Shown: one piece after another, positions 18,129 through 25,775 of the stretch
How positions within the stretch are numbered: position 1 is the stretch's first letter
Layout of the letters: every line of letters starts with the position of its first letter
Source: Ferrimonas gelatinilytica
GTDB taxonomy: Bacteria > Pseudomonadota > Gammaproteobacteria > Enterobacterales > Shewanellaceae
Direction: 5' to 3'
DNA length: 64,000 nt
NCBI RefSeq assembly: GCF_039544205.1
Contig: NZ_BAABLF010000006.1
Coordinates: forward strand, 124,001 to 188,000
The notes under the pieces: model-generated
Database searches by the model: none
Seen by the model: only the letters and a program-made list of their open reading frames with translations
Told to the model about the DNA's origin: nothing
Made by a program: the position numbers and the translations under genes

Positions 18129-18248
18129 ATGGCCGATCAACAATTCAAAGAACCCTACAACATCCTCCATTTCCTGGGCCTTGTGGCCGTTCTGCTGATC
18201 CCAACCGCCCCGGCGACCCTAACCTGGATCAAGATCCTGACCCAATAG
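18129..18248 (+). CDS. 39-residue single-span membrane microprotein
   Basis: A small frame encodes a 39-residue peptide starting MADQQFKEPYNILHF, with one hydrophobic segment (LGLVAVLLIPTAPATLTWI) and a short polar tail. It is supported by a strong ribosome site, AAGGGAG at 18112-18118, ten bases before the ATG, and by a rho-independent terminator 73 bases after the stop. It is co-directional with hvfC but 117 bases away. I do not recognise the family. It could be a regulator of a membrane complex or of the copper locus, but that is speculation. Confidence 0.55.
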   Translation: MADQQFKEPYNILHFLGLVAVLLIPTAPATLTWIKILTQ

Positions 18249-18320
18249 TCGGGGGCCAGCCCGGAGTCGGAAGATTGCATCTGCCACGGCAGACGATTAA
18301 TCTTAGGCCGCAATAGGTTT

Positions 18321-18352
18321 AAACCCAGTTGTGCTGACGACTGGGTTTTTTT
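18321..18352 (+). terminator. Rho-independent terminator before apt
   Basis: AAACCCAGT (18321-18329) pairs with ACTGGGTTT (18340-18348), continuing into a T-run. It separates the microprotein unit from apt. Confidence 0.88.
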
Positions 18353-18385
18353 ATGTGGTACCTGCCACCCGGGAATAGAAAAACC

Positions 18386-18931
18386 ATGAATCAAGCTTCA
18401 CTGGCTCAGATCAAAGACAGCATTAAGACCGTCCCCAACTACCCCAAAGAGGGGATCATGTTCCGCGATGTCACGTCGCTACTGGAAAACGGCGAGGCGT
18501 TTCGATTGGCCATCGAACTGCTGGCCGAGCACTACCGTGGCCGCGGCTTTACCAAGGTGGTGGGTACTGAAGCCCGCGGCTTCCTGTTCGGGGCCCCCTT
18601 GGCCCTGGCCCTGGGATTGGGCTTCGTACCGGTTCGCAAGCCGGGCAAGCTGCCCCGTGCCACCAATGCCCAGTCCTACGAACTGGAGTACGGCATGGAC
18701 ACGCTGGAGATCCACGTCGATGCCATCGAGTCCGGTGACAAGGTCCTGGTGGTCGATGACCTGCTGGCGACCGGCGGCACCATCGATGCGACCGTTACCC
18801 TGATCCGCGATCTCGGCGGCGAAGTGACCGATGCGGCGTTCGTCATCAACCTGCCTGATCTGGGTGGAGAGCAGCGGCTCAAGGCGCTCGGGGTCAATGT
18901 GCTTGCTCTGTGTGAGTTCGAGGGAGACTGA
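18386..18931 (+). CDS. apt: Adenine phosphoribosyltransferase
   Basis: This enzyme salvages adenine to AMP using PRPP. The 181-residue type-I phosphoribosyltransferase contains the PRPP-binding motif VLVVDDLLATGGT (about 123-135) and the flexible-loop segment RKPGKLPRAT. PKEGIMFRDVTSLL near the N-terminus is typical of Apt. ATG 18386 gives the family N-terminus. The frame upstream runs into the previous terminator and is not used. It is followed by a terminator and then dnaX, as in many gammaproteobacteria. Confidence 0.96.
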   Translation: MNQASLAQIKDSIKTVPNYPKEGIMFRDVTSLLENGEAFRLAIELLAEHYRGRGFTKVVGTEARGFLFGAPLALALGLGFVPVRKPGKLPRATNAQSYELEYGMDTLEIHVDAIESGDKVLVVDDLLATGGTIDATVTLIRDLGGEVTDAAFVINLPDLGGEQRLKALGVNVLALCEFEGD

Positions 18932-18949
18932 TCCCTCGCTCCGCTGACG

Positions 18950-18974
18950 AGCCGGGCCTTGGGCCCGGCTTTTG
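18950..18974 (+). terminator. Rho-independent terminator after apt
   Basis: AGCCGGGCC (18950-18958) pairs with GGCCCGGCT (18962-18970) over a three-base loop, then TTTT. Confidence 0.85.
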
Positions 18975-19046
18975 GCGTTTTAAGGCCTGTGATACTCTGT
19001 TGCTATCCCGCGACTAGACGATTTTTCCCCTATTTTCAGGAGTCCC

Positions 19047-21575
19047 ATGTCCTACCAGGTACTGGCACGAAAATGGCGGCCCGCCACCTTTGAACAGGTG
19101 GTCGGTCAGGAGCACGTGCTCAAGGCGCTGAGTCATGCGCTGCAAACCGAACGATTGCACCACGCCTACCTGTTTACCGGTACCCGCGGCGTGGGGAAAA
19201 CCTCCATCGCCAGGCTGTTGGCCAAGGGACTGAACTGTGAAACCGGGATCACGGCGACCCCCTGTGGTCAGTGCCAGAACTGCCGCGAGATTGCTGAGGG
19301 ACGTTTTGTTGACCTGCTGGAGATCGATGCGGCTTCCCGCACCAAGGTGGACGACACCCGGGAGATCCTCGACAACGTGCAGTACCAGCCGGTGCGTGGC
19401 CGCTTCAAGGTCTACCTGATCGATGAGGTGCACATGCTCTCCCGGCACAGCTTCAACGCTCTGCTGAAGACCCTGGAGGAGCCACCGGAGCATGTGAAGT
19501 TCCTGCTGGCGACCACGGATCCGCAGAAACTTCCGGTGACCGTGCTCTCCCGCTGCCTGCAGTTCAACCTCAAGAGTGTGCCGCCTAAACGGATCGCGGC
19601 GCACCTGGCCCGGGTGCTGGATGCGGAGGGGGTGCCTTACGACCCGCCGGCACTGGATCTTCTGGCGCAGGGGGCCGATGGCAGTGTCCGGGATGGAATG
19701 AGCCTCACTGACCAGGCGATCGCCCATGGTGCCGGTGCGTTAAAGCTGGACCAGGTTCAGGCGATGCTGGGTACGCTGGACAGTGGTTACGCGGTCAAGT
19801 TGATCCAGGCACTGGGACAGGCCGACCCGGCGCAGCTGTTGGCGGTGCTGGATGAGGTGGAGCCTTTTGCCCCCGATCATGACGACCTGCTGCGGCAGAT
19901 GTCGGCACTGCTGCACCAGGTGGCCCTGGCCCAGTTTGATCTCCTGCCCCAGGAGTCGGGCCCGGGCGGCGCCGGGCCGGAACAGCTGCGGCAATGGGCA
20001 GCGCAGTGGGACCGTGAGCAGATCCAGCTGTGGTACCAGATCCTGATCCAGGGTCGAAAGGATCTTGCGGTTGCCCCGGATCCGCGCAGTGGCCTCGAGA
20101 TGACGCTATTGCGGGCGGTGGCGTTTGCCCCGGCTGCGCCGCTGCCGCCGGTTCAGGCGCGCCAGCCGTCCGCTCAGCACCTTGCTCAGACCTCTGCAGA
20201 CAATACCGAAAGTCCAGGCGTGGCAAACGCAAGTCGGCCGGAGCCGGTCAGCGAGCATCGCCCCTTGGCGCAGCCGAGCTCTGGGCCGGCCGAACAGGCT
20301 CAGGAAAAGCCGGTGTCAGATGGGGAGCCCGCCGAAGCGCCACATCAGTCAGGCCAGCCCACGGATGTCGACGAGGCCGCCCTGAGTCAGGAGCAGTCAC
20401 AGATCCTGGCGCAGGCAGAAGCGATGAACCAGCCGCCGGCGTCGGGCGAGTCTCACCAATCCCGTCCGGCTGCACCTCAGACGCTTCCCCCGGAGGCGGT
20501 GATGCCGGATGAGGTGGCGATGGCGGCGGAGCAGGCGATGTTGATCGCCGAAGCCCAAGAGATGGCCAGCGTGTTCAACGACGAGCGGATTGAACCTTCA
20601 GGGCCGGAGGCGGCCGTTGCCCCCGAGCCACAGGGATCCGCCCCGGCTGAGCAGCACACCCTGAGCCCGGAAGCCCTGGCGACCGGCGATCTCATCAACC
20701 AGGTATTGGCTGACCAGTCCCGCCTGGCAGAGCGCTTCGCTTCCGAGGAGGGGGCGCCTGAACCGGACCCAAAGCCCAAAGCTAGGGCGGCCAAGAAGTC
20801 GACCGCTCGGGAAGCGGTATCGGCTGACAGTGCACTCCAGCCCCCTTTGAGGCAAGACCCTGCCCCTGCAGAGGCGACAGCCGATGAGGACAGGCCGCCC
20901 TGGCGGCTTGATTCCGAGGTCCACTGTGACGCTTCTCCGGCGCCGGCGCCGGCGTTGGAGCGGGGAGTGGCAACGAGTGCGGAATCGGAGTCCCGGTCTG
21001 AGTTGGTCCCACGCCCTGAGCCAGAGCCTGCGCCTGAGCCTCGTCTTCTGCAATCGGAGGCGCCCGCAACGGCGCAACCGGTCGCTCGGTTGCCAGAACC
21101 GAAGAAGGCAATGGCACCGTCGGTGCCAGGGGCAGAATCGGGCAGCAGCGAGAGAGAGACCGACATGCAGTGGTACCGAGCGATGTCGAAGTTGGGGGTA
21201 GGCGCCCGGCCTCGCCAGCTGGCGGTGAACTCGATCCTCAGTCGTGACGGCGACAGGGTGCTGCTCTCTTTACGCCCGTCGCAGCGGCATCTCAATAATG
21301 ACTCCGTGGTGGCGCCGCTGAAGGGGGCGCTGGAGCAGTTGTGGCAAGTCGAGATCCAGCTTGAGATTGAGATCGCCGATAAGCCCGGGCGCGAGACGCC
21401 GCTGGAGATCCGTCGTCGTCGCCACAAGGAGAAGCAGGCGGCCGCCCGGGAGGCGTTGCTGGCGGATCCGGTGAGTCAATGGATGCAGCAGGAGCTGGAA
21501 GCACAGCTGATTGAGGAGTCCGTCAGCTACGGCCCCCCTGCTGACACAGCGGTATCGGGCGTCAGCACCCGATAA
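19047..21575 (+). CDS. dnaX: DNA polymerase III tau subunit
   Basis: This is the clamp-loader ATPase subunit that organises the replicative polymerase. The 842 residues begin with the AAA+ domain: Walker A GTRGVGKTS at 45-53; zinc-binding C64, C73, C76 and C79; Walker B-type LIDEVHML; and sensor LSRCLQF. The C-terminal tau domain (about 700-842) starts QWYRAMSKLGVGARPRQLA. Between them lies an unusually long Ala/Pro/Glu/Gln-rich linker, making the protein about 200 residues longer than E. coli tau. No A-AAA-AAG slippery site was found in the linker, so production of gamma by frameshifting is not supported here. Confidence 0.96.
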   Translation: MSYQVLARKWRPATFEQVVGQEHVLKALSHALQTERLHHAYLFTGTRGVGKTSIARLLAKGLNCETGITATPCGQCQNCREIAEGRFVDLLEIDAASRTKVDDTREILDNVQYQPVRGRFKVYLIDEVHMLSRHSFNALLKTLEEPPEHVKFLLATTDPQKLPVTVLSRCLQFNLKSVPPKRIAAHLARVLDAEGVPYDPPALDLLAQGADGSVRDGMSLTDQAIAHGAGALKLDQVQAMLGTLDSGYAVKLIQALGQADPAQLLAVLDEVEPFAPDHDDLLRQMSALLHQVALAQFDLLPQESGPGGAGPEQLRQWAAQWDREQIQLWYQILIQGRKDLAVAPDPRSGLEMTLLRAVAFAPAAPLPPVQARQPSAQHLAQTSADNTESPGVANASRPEPVSEHRPLAQPSSGPAEQAQEKPVSDGEPAEAPHQSGQPTDVDEAALSQEQSQILAQAEAMNQPPASGESHQSRPAAPQTLPPEAVMPDEVAMAAEQAMLIAEAQEMASVFNDERIEPSGPEAAVAPEPQGSAPAEQHTLSPEALATGDLINQVLADQSRLAERFASEEGAPEPDPKPKARAAKKSTAREAVSADSALQPPLRQDPAPAEATADEDRPPWRLDSEVHCDASPAPAPALERGVATSAESESRSELVPRPEPEPAPEPRLLQSEAPATAQPVARLPEPKKAMAPSVPGAESGSSERETDMQWYRAMSKLGVGARPRQLAVNSILSRDGDRVLLSLRPSQRHLNNDSVVAPLKGALEQLWQVEIQLEIEIADKPGRETPLEIRRRRHKEKQAAAREALLADPVSQWMQQELEAQLIEESVSYGPPADTAVSGVSTR

Positions 21576-21652
21576 ACCCCTTGTCCGGGGGCATGGTTTT
21601 AGTAACATGTGCCCCCATCAGCGCGAAGCGCAGTTTAAAGAGAGAGCGAATT

Positions 21653-21982
21653 ATGTTTGGAAAAGGCGGAATGGGTAACCTGATGAAGCAGGCGCAGCAG
21701 ATGCAAGAGCGCATGCAGAAGGCCCAGGAAGAGATCGCACAGATGGAGTCCGTGGGTGAGTCCGGTGCCGGTATGGTAAAGATCACCATGAACGGAGCCC
21801 ACAACGTTCGTCGCGTCGAGATCGATGAGAGCCTGATGGAAGACGATAAAGAGATGCTGGAAGATCTCATCGCCGCGGCCATTAACGATGCCGCCCGCCG
21901 GGTGGAGGAGAATCAGAAAGCCAAGATGGCTGAGATCACCGGTGGAATGCAGCTGCCCCCGGGCATGAAGCTGCCGTTCTAA
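21653..21982 (+). CDS. ybaB: YbaB/EbfC nucleoid-associated protein
   Basis: This 109-residue DNA-binding protein of the YbaB/EbfC family forms dimers and coats DNA. It begins MFGKGGMGNLMKQAQQMQERMQKAQEEIAQM, a helical N-terminus, followed by the beta-sheet core VKITMNGAHNVRRVEID. ATG 21653 gives the conserved N-terminus. In-frame codons upstream to 21581 are not used. It lies between dnaX and recR, the conserved order, and its stop shares one base with the recR start. Confidence 0.95.
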   Translation: MFGKGGMGNLMKQAQQMQERMQKAQEEIAQMESVGESGAGMVKITMNGAHNVRRVEIDESLMEDDKEMLEDLIAAAINDAARRVEENQKAKMAEITGGMQLPPGMKLPF

Positions 21983-22581
21983 TGAAATTCAGTCCCCTGG
22001 TGGATGCACTGATCCAGTCGCTGCAGTGCTTGCCCGGCGTTGGGCCCCGCTCTGCTCAGCGGATGGCCTTTCAGTTGCTGGAGCGGGATCGCAGCGGGGG
22101 TGCCAAGCTGGGCAGCGCCCTGCAGTCCGCCATGAGCGACGTGGGCCACTGCGGCTCCTGCCGTACCTACACCGAGGAGACGCAGTGCCGTATCTGCGCC
22201 AATCCCAAGCGGGCGCAAAGTGGACAGCTCTGTGTCGTTGAGTCCCCGGCGGACCTGCTGGCGATAGAGAGTGCCGGCCAGTTTGACGGTCGATACTTTG
22301 TCCTGATGGGACACCTCTCCCCGCTGGACGGGATAGGCCCTGACGAGATCGGGCTGGATCGGCTGGACCAGATGCTGGCCGATGGGAGCTGGCAGGAGGT
22401 GATCCTGGCCACCAATCCGACGGTCGAGGGCGAAGCCACGGCGCAGTACATCGCCGACATGGCGCGTCAGCACCAGGTGGCCATCAGCCGCATCGCCCAC
22501 GGCGTGCCCGTGGGGGGAGAGCTGGAGTACGTGGATGGCACCACGCTGGCCCTGTCGTTCAGCGGACGGCAAAAGCTGTAA
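21982..22581 (+). CDS. recR: Recombination mediator RecR
   Basis: RecR acts with RecF and RecO to load RecA on gapped DNA. The 199 residues contain the N-terminal helix-hairpin-helix (LPGVGPRSAQRMAFQLL), a four-cysteine zinc finger (CGSCRTYTEETQCRIC, about 57-72) and a TOPRIM domain (CVVESPADLLAIESAGQFDG, then ILATNPTVEGEATAQYIA). The start overlaps the ybaB stop. A terminator follows at 22603. Confidence 0.97.
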   Translation: MKFSPLVDALIQSLQCLPGVGPRSAQRMAFQLLERDRSGGAKLGSALQSAMSDVGHCGSCRTYTEETQCRICANPKRAQSGQLCVVESPADLLAIESAGQFDGRYFVLMGHLSPLDGIGPDEIGLDRLDQMLADGSWQEVILATNPTVEGEATAQYIADMARQHQVAISRIAHGVPVGGELEYVDGTTLALSFSGRQKL

Positions 22582-22602
22582 CTGGCACGTTCAGCGGTGA
22601 AG

Positions 22603-22626
22603 GCGACCCGGGTGGGTCGCTTTTTT
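22603..22626 (+). terminator. Rho-independent terminator after recR
   Basis: GCGACCC (22603-22609) pairs with GGGTCGC (22614-22620) over GGGT, followed by TTTTTT. It ends the dnaX-ybaB-recR unit. Confidence 0.9.
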
Positions 22627-22738
22627 ATTGCCCGTTTTTGCTGCGGGGATCCCCTAATCCTCGGAAAGCCTCCTCGCGGAATGGCAGAATAAATGACTGA
22701 TATTTATAAAGAAATAAAATAATCCACTCTTCCTCAAG

Positions 22739-22747
22739 TTATCCACA
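22739..22747 (+). promoter_or_regulatory. Perfect DnaA box beside an AT-rich stretch
   Basis: TTATCCACA, an exact strong DnaA box, lies in the recR to sensor-gene interval. A second, weaker TTATCC occurs about 20 bases downstream. Directly upstream (about 22685-22730) the sequence is unusually AT-rich for this GC-rich window. A single box suggests regulation or DnaA titration rather than an origin. Confidence 0.5.
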
Positions 22748-22844
22748 GAACTTCCCCAGAGTTATCCGTTGCTTACCCTTTGCGCTGTCGATAATTTGAA
22801 CACCTTCCAATCAAACCAGATCCATTGACACACGGAGTGTGATG

Positions 22845-23681
22845 ATGAACGAGGAACGGCTCGGGCAGTTGATCGAAGGCGCTTACGACGCCGCTGTAGA
22901 GGGGCAGTGGTATGAGTGGCTGGAGCAGTTGCGCCAGCAGATGTCGGCGGCGGGGGGGATGCTGGCCCACCTCGGCAGTGCCGGGATCCCGGTGCGCAGC
23001 CTGCCTGTTGCCTGCGGTGGGGATCTGGTGCCGGAGCTGGTGCATAGCTACCTGGAACGGCGCAGGCAGGACCCCTGGTACTGCCAGGTTCGACGTCAAC
23101 GCAACAACGTCATCACCCTGGATGCCCGGATGCGGCGTTTGCGCGCCCGCAGTGCGCTGGCGGATCTCTACCAGGGGCTGAATTGCCACTACCACACCGG
23201 CGCCGTTTTGTCCGGGGGGCACGGCCACTTCCTTCTGGCGCTTCATCGGGCGCCGGGACAGGAGGACTTCGGGGCCGAACAGCAGCAGATGCTCTCCTGC
23301 ATCAACCAGCACCTGCGCCAGGCGATGGCCCTGACCCCGATGCTGTTCGAACTGGTCCAGGGACGCCTGCTGGCGGACAAGTTGAACGACACCCAGGTGC
23401 CCCAGGCGGTGGTTCGGGCCAACGGCGTTCCTGCCTTCGTCAATGAGGCGATGGCCAACTACCTCCGCGGCCAGGGGCAGCCGTTTCGCTTCCACCGCGG
23501 CAAACTGGGGGGGCGCCAGCCCTTCCTCGACAGGCTGATAGAGCGGGCTCAAAACCGGCTCTGCCAGTCCGGTGTGGCCGCCTGTCAGGCGGTGACCATC
23601 CCCCTTGGCCAGCAGGATCTCTCCCTGATGCCGCTGCCCCCCCAGGTACTGGAGGGCGCTACCTTGTGGCAGATCCGTTGA
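22845..23681 (+). CDS. LuxR-type sensory domain protein lacking the HTH
   Basis: This 278-residue protein resembles the N-terminal sensory half of a LuxR-family regulator group: ERLGQLIEGAYDAAVEGQWYEWLEQLRQQM, and later VVRANGVPAFVNEAMANYLRG, a PAS-like segment. The usual C-terminal LuxR helix-turn-helix is absent. The stop is followed by only about 58 bases before the htpG promoter, so no HTH can be hidden by a frameshift. ATG 22845 is chosen with GGAG at 22834-22837. GTG 22839 and ATG 22842 are alternatives. Three 7-base G or C runs occur in the coding sequence. It may act as a sensor partner or be a truncated regulator. Confidence 0.6.
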   Translation: MNEERLGQLIEGAYDAAVEGQWYEWLEQLRQQMSAAGGMLAHLGSAGIPVRSLPVACGGDLVPELVHSYLERRRQDPWYCQVRRQRNNVITLDARMRRLRARSALADLYQGLNCHYHTGAVLSGGHGHFLLALHRAPGQEDFGAEQQQMLSCINQHLRQAMALTPMLFELVQGRLLADKLNDTQVPQAVVRANGVPAFVNEAMANYLRGQGQPFRFHRGKLGGRQPFLDRLIERAQNRLCQSGVAACQAVTIPLGQQDLSLMPLPPQVLEGATLWQIR

Positions 23682-23739
23682 AGGGCTGAACGCCCCTTGC
23701 CATCGCGGCAAAAATCCGCCGCCTTGGTACAAAAAGGCT

Positions 23740-23767
23740 CTTGAATTCCAAAAGTGTGTCCCCATCT
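23740..23767 (+). promoter_or_regulatory. Sigma-32 heat-shock promoter of htpG
   Basis: CTTGAA (23740-23745), exactly 14 bases, then CCCCATCT (23760-23767) matches the sigma-32 consensus CTTGAA-N14-CCCCATnT without a mismatch. It lies 43 bases upstream of the htpG ATG. Its -10 element lies in the 5' arm of the hairpin described at 23754-23787. Confidence 0.92.
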
Positions 23768-23787
23768 CTGAGGGGACACACTTTTTT
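23754..23787 (+). terminator. Terminator of the sensor gene, overlapping the htpG promoter
   Basis: GTGTGTCCCC (23754-23763) and GGGGACACAC (23772-23781) form a perfect 10-bp stem with an 8-base loop, followed by T6. It would stop transcripts from upstream. htpG transcripts, starting near 23772, would lack the 5' arm and escape. Confidence 0.8.
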
Positions 23788-23809
23788 GTTCGATTTTCAG
23801 GAGACAAGC

Positions 23810-25720
23810 ATGTCCGTGCAGCAAGAGACCCACGGTTTTCAAACAGAAGTCGCCCAACTGTTGAAACTGGTGACCCACTCTCTCTACTCCAATAAAGAGA
23901 TCTTCCTGCGTGAACTGGTATCCAACGCCGCCGACGCCGCCGACAAACTGCGCTACAAGGCGCTGTCGGATCCCTCCCTGTATGAGGGCGATGGAGAGCT
24001 GCGCGTGCGTCTGTCGGTGGACCGGGAGGCGGGTACCCTGACCATCGCCGATAACGGCATCGGCATGACCCGGGATGAGGCGATCGAGCACCTGGGCACC
24101 ATTGCCAAGTCCGGTACCGCCGACTTCTTCGCCAACCTGTCCGGCGACGCCGCCAAGGACTCCCAACTGATCGGCCAGTTCGGTGTGGGTTTCTACTCGG
24201 CGTTTATCGTTGCTGACAAGGTGGTGGTGCGCTCCCGTGCCGCGGGGGTGGATACCACTGCCGGGGTGGAGTGGACCTCCGGCGGTGAAGGGGATTACAC
24301 CGTGGCCACCATCGAAAAGACCGGCCGTGGTACCGAGATCATTCTCCACTTGCGGGAGGAGGAGAAGGAGTTTTTGGATGAGTGGCGCCTGAAGCAGATC
24401 GTCTCCAAGTACTCGGATCATATCTCCATCCCGGTGGAGATGTGGCAGGAGGGGACCCCGGAGCGGGAGGAGGGGGGCGAGACCATTCCCGCCACCGAAG
24501 GCCAGTGGCAGGCGGCCAACAAGGCCACCGCACTCTGGACCCTCTCCAAGTCCGAGATCTCGGATGACGAGTACAAGGAGTTCTACAAGCATGTCGCCCA
24601 CGACTGGGAAGATCCCCTGCTGTGGAGCCACAACAAGGTTGAGGGCAAACAGGAGTACACCAGTCTGCTTTACATCCCGGCCAAGGCTCCCTTCGACATG
24701 TGGAACCGCGACAACAAGCATGGCCTGAAGCTCTATGTGCAGCGCGTCTTTATCATGGATGAGGCGGAGCAGTTCCTGCCCCAGTACCTTCGCTTCGTCA
24801 AAGGCCTGGTGGACTCCAATGACCTTCCCCTCAACGTCTCCCGCGAACTGCTGCAGGACAACAAGGTGACCCAGGCCCTGCGCGGCGCCCTGACCAAGCG
24901 GGTGCTGGGTATGCTCGACAAGCTGGGGCGCAACGATGACGCGAAGTACCAGCAGTTCTGGAGCCAGTTCGGTAACGTGCTCAAAGAGGGGCCGGCGGAA
25001 GACTTCGCCAATAAGGAGGCGATCGCCAAGCTGCTGCGTTTCGCCTCCACTGCCAACGACTCCAGCGTCGCCAATGTTTCTCTGCCGGCCTACATTGAGC
25101 GGATGAAAGAGGGCCAGGACAAGATCTACTACATCGTGGCGGACAGCTACGCGGCGGCGAAGAACAGCCCGCACCTGGAACTGCTGAAGAAGAAGGGGAT
25201 CGAGGTGCTCCTGATGTCCGATCGTATCGACGAGTGGCTGATGTCTCACCTGACCGAGTTCGACGGCAAGGCTCTGGTTTCGGTGACCCGGGGTGACCTG
25301 GGACTGGACGACCTCTCCGACGAGGAGAAAGCCGAGCAGGAGAAGCAGGCCGAGGAGCACAAGCCGCTGCTGGATCGGGTCAAAGAGGCCCTTGGCGAGA
25401 AGATCAAGGAGGTCAAAGTCTCCCAGCGTCTGACCGACTCCCCAGCCTGTATCGTTACCGATGAGCAGGACATGTCCAGCCAGATGATCAAGTTGATGCA
25501 GGCAGCGGGCCAGCCGGTGCCGGAGGTGAAACCGATCTTCGAACTCAACCTGACCCATCCGCTGGTCGCTAAACTGGAACAGGAGGTGGACGAGGAACGC
25601 TTCAAGCAGTGGGCTGGCCTGCTGTTGTCCCAGGCGATGCTGGCGGAGCGAGGCAGCCTGGACGATCCGTCCGAGTTTGTTGCCCAACTGAACAGCCTCT
25701 GGCTGGAACTGAGTCACTAA
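23810..25720 (+). CDS. htpG: Molecular chaperone HtpG (Hsp90)
   Basis: This is bacterial Hsp90, an ATP-dependent dimeric chaperone of the cytoplasm. The 636 residues match the family length. The N-terminal GHKL ATPase domain contains NKEIFLRELVSNAADAADKLR, DNGIGMTRDEAIEHLGTIAKSGT and QFGVGFYSAFIVAD. The middle domain carries LPLNVSRELLQ, and a C-terminal dimerisation domain follows. AGGAG at 23800-23804 supports ATG 23810; the longer frame upstream crosses the promoter. It is transcribed from the sigma-32 promoter at 23740 and followed 55 bases later by cnoX, a fellow stress chaperone. Confidence 0.98.
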   Translation: MSVQQETHGFQTEVAQLLKLVTHSLYSNKEIFLRELVSNAADAADKLRYKALSDPSLYEGDGELRVRLSVDREAGTLTIADNGIGMTRDEAIEHLGTIAKSGTADFFANLSGDAAKDSQLIGQFGVGFYSAFIVADKVVVRSRAAGVDTTAGVEWTSGGEGDYTVATIEKTGRGTEIILHLREEEKEFLDEWRLKQIVSKYSDHISIPVEMWQEGTPEREEGGETIPATEGQWQAANKATALWTLSKSEISDDEYKEFYKHVAHDWEDPLLWSHNKVEGKQEYTSLLYIPAKAPFDMWNRDNKHGLKLYVQRVFIMDEAEQFLPQYLRFVKGLVDSNDLPLNVSRELLQDNKVTQALRGALTKRVLGMLDKLGRNDDAKYQQFWSQFGNVLKEGPAEDFANKEAIAKLLRFASTANDSSVANVSLPAYIERMKEGQDKIYYIVADSYAAAKNSPHLELLKKKGIEVLLMSDRIDEWLMSHLTEFDGKALVSVTRGDLGLDDLSDEEKAEQEKQAEEHKPLLDRVKEALGEKIKEVKVSQRLTDSPACIVTDEQDMSSQMIKLMQAAGQPVPEVKPIFELNLTHPLVAKLEQEVDEERFKQWAGLLLSQAMLAERGSLDDPSEFVAQLNSLWLELSH

Positions 25721-25732
25721 CCCTTTGATGTC

Positions 25733-25760
25733 GCCCCGCTCTCGATGCGGGGCGGCCTTT
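25733..25760 (+). terminator. Weak hairpin between htpG and cnoX
   Basis: GCCCCGC (25733-25739) pairs with GCGGGGC (25747-25753), followed by GGCCTTT. The poor T-run suggests attenuation rather than a full stop. Confidence 0.5.
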
Positions 25761-25775
25761 ATCAAGAGAGTGCGA

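Noticed and set aside
22685..22780. Chromosomal origin of replication
   Set aside because: There is only one perfect DnaA box, and no dnaA, dnaN, mnmG or parAB genes are nearby.
23507..23681. Frameshift at 7-base G or C runs hiding a lost HTH in the LuxR-like gene
   Set aside because: Only about 58 bases separate the stop from the htpG promoter, too little for a LuxR HTH in any frame.
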